This document shows, piece after piece, positions 63,326 to 64,000 of a DNA stretch of 64,000 bases. This stretch comes from Helicobacter saguini (GTDB lineage Bacteria > Campylobacterota > Campylobacteria > Campylobacterales > Helicobacteraceae): contig NZ_JRMP02000001.1 of assembly GCF_000762875.2 (NCBI RefSeq), forward strand, positions 62,001 through 126,000. The letters are read 5' to 3'. Below the pieces are notes generated by a model. The model ran no database searches. It was not told the origin of the DNA and saw nothing but the letters and a program-made list of their open reading frames with translations. Position 1 is the stretch's first letter, and every line of letters starts with the position of its first letter. The translations under genes were made by a program, and so were the position numbers.

Positions 63326-64000
63326 CTAATTATTAATATATTTTTGTAATGCCTTTATAAGTAGTTGCTCTATCAATTCTTTATTGTTATTAAGACTAGA
63401 ATCTATAGCATTTGCTATAAAGTCTATAAAACTTACACCACTAATATCTTTAAATATAGGCGTATCTAATTCTTTTATGATTATGCTTAATATTGCTAAA
63501 TTAATAACTTTATTAGAATCTAAAAGTAAAATGTTATTAATTATAGTAGAAATATTTTCAATATCTAATGTATTGTATTTATTGTCTATTTGTATTGATT
63601 TTTCCAAAGTATTTAAATCCTGTTTTATTAAATTTAGTATATTTATTTTTGTTAAAGATTTAGATTCTATATTTTCTTGTGTTATATTACTTAAGCCTAG
63701 TTTAGAATCTATATCTTGCAGGGTATTATTGTCTAATAATTCATCATTAGATTCTATATTTAGTCCATTTACCTTGCCTCTTGGTTCTAAATTTATAGAA
63801 TCTAATTTATTATAAGATTGTATATCACTAATATTTTCTTTATCTAAGCTTGTATCTATTTTGCTAGGAGATATACATATAAAGTCTATATCACCTATTT
63901 TAAGGCTATCACCATAGTTAATAGCCATTTCATATCCTGCGAGTAGTTTTGAAAAAGAGCCATTATAAAATATTTCACTATCACCGATACAAGTAATAAG
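63326..64000 (-). CDS. FHA-domain protein of the type VI cluster (TagH-like), partial
   Basis: The frame is open to the right edge, so the start lies outside. On the minus strand it enters with CIGDSEIFYNGSFSKLLAGY, MAINYGDSLKIGDIDFICIS, the last strands of an FHA fold (Gly-Asp in loop, then I-G-D-x-x-F). It is followed by about 180 residues of unknown structure with IES/DSK units (SKLGLSNITQENIESKSLTK). FHA proteins bind phosphothreonine and gate assembly in such systems. It precedes tssB by 67 bases. Confidence 0.75.
   Translation of the reverse strand, partial: LITCIGDSEIFYNGSFSKLLAGYEMAINYGDSLKIGDIDFICISPSKIDTSLDKENISDIQSYNKLDSINLEPRGKVNGLNIESNDELLDNNTLQDIDSKLGLSNITQENIESKSLTKINILNLIKQDLNTLEKSIQIDNKYNTLDIENISTIINNILLLDSNKVINLAILSIIIKELDTPIFKDISGVSFIDFIANAIDSSLNNNKELIEQLLIKALQKYINN

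Noticed and set aside
1-64000. tRNA or rRNA genes and insertion sequences with transposase
   Set aside because: I saw no cloverleaf, rRNA segment, or transposase-like ORF on either strand.

Overview
The window comes from a Helicobacter, most likely an enterohepatic species. The evidence is a low-GC genome with ccoNOQP, the folC-csd2-csd1-ccmA block in the same order as in H. pylori (HP1545-HP1542), a 718-residue FlgE behind a sigma-54 promoter, a Hof-type outer membrane protein, a TlpD-like receptor, an AapA-type toxin and type VI secretion genes. The species cannot be fixed from sequence alone.

Layout. 1-3.4 kb: cbb3 oxidase operon and small ORFs. 3.7-8.5 kb: surface-glycan genes (a GT-C-like protein, a GT2 transferase, a cupin, a fucosyltransferase), two of them switched off by G tracts. 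8.6-11.1 kb: a ComEA-like protein and three paralogous secreted proteins. 11.4-18 kb: thioesterase, cell-shape genes ccmA/csd1/csd2 and a hugely expanded folC. 18.2-22.8 kb: lipoprotein, three outer membrane proteins, a decayed toxin-antitoxin pair and an intact AapA-like toxin. 22.9-30 kb: a probable 6S RNA, purD, a disrupted TonB-dependent receptor, a MarR regulator, YceI and a thiC remnant. 30.3-42.6 kb: flgE, then a glycan block (switched-off galE, GtrA, FAD oxidoreductase, RelB/YoeB pair, two tandem GT-C proteins). 42.7-56.9 kb: Hof porin, nth, TlpD-like receptor, metG, fliS, infA, csd3, flgM, a FlgN-like chaperone, nuoB with a thioredoxin-like partner, and a dCache receptor. 56.9-64 kb: dnaN, dnaA with DnaA-box clusters on both sides (a bipartite origin), accA, a pseudopilin, and tssC/tssB/FHA of a type VI system that runs off the right edge.

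The dominant feature is repeat invasion. The octamer AGATTCTA (reverse TAGAATCT) occurs densely in intergenic DNA and inside genes, where it is read mainly as Asp-Ser or Ile-Glu-Ser. Larger repeats are mixed with it: an approximately 90-bp palindrome with complementary but copy-specific arms around a G-rich core that can form a G-quadruplex, shorter G-rich cores, a GTAACAAATGTTAC element, and a TCATTGCGAG...GGCAATC element. They lie inside otherwise intact genes, including essential ones (folC, metG), and keep the frame. Six poly-G/C tracts (9-16 bases) sit in these insertions: four genes read as OFF or broken (GT-C-like, fucosyltransferase, TonB receptor, galE) and two as ON (the tandem GT-C genes). 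The result is a repertoire of phase-variable surface genes built from spreading low-complexity inserts.
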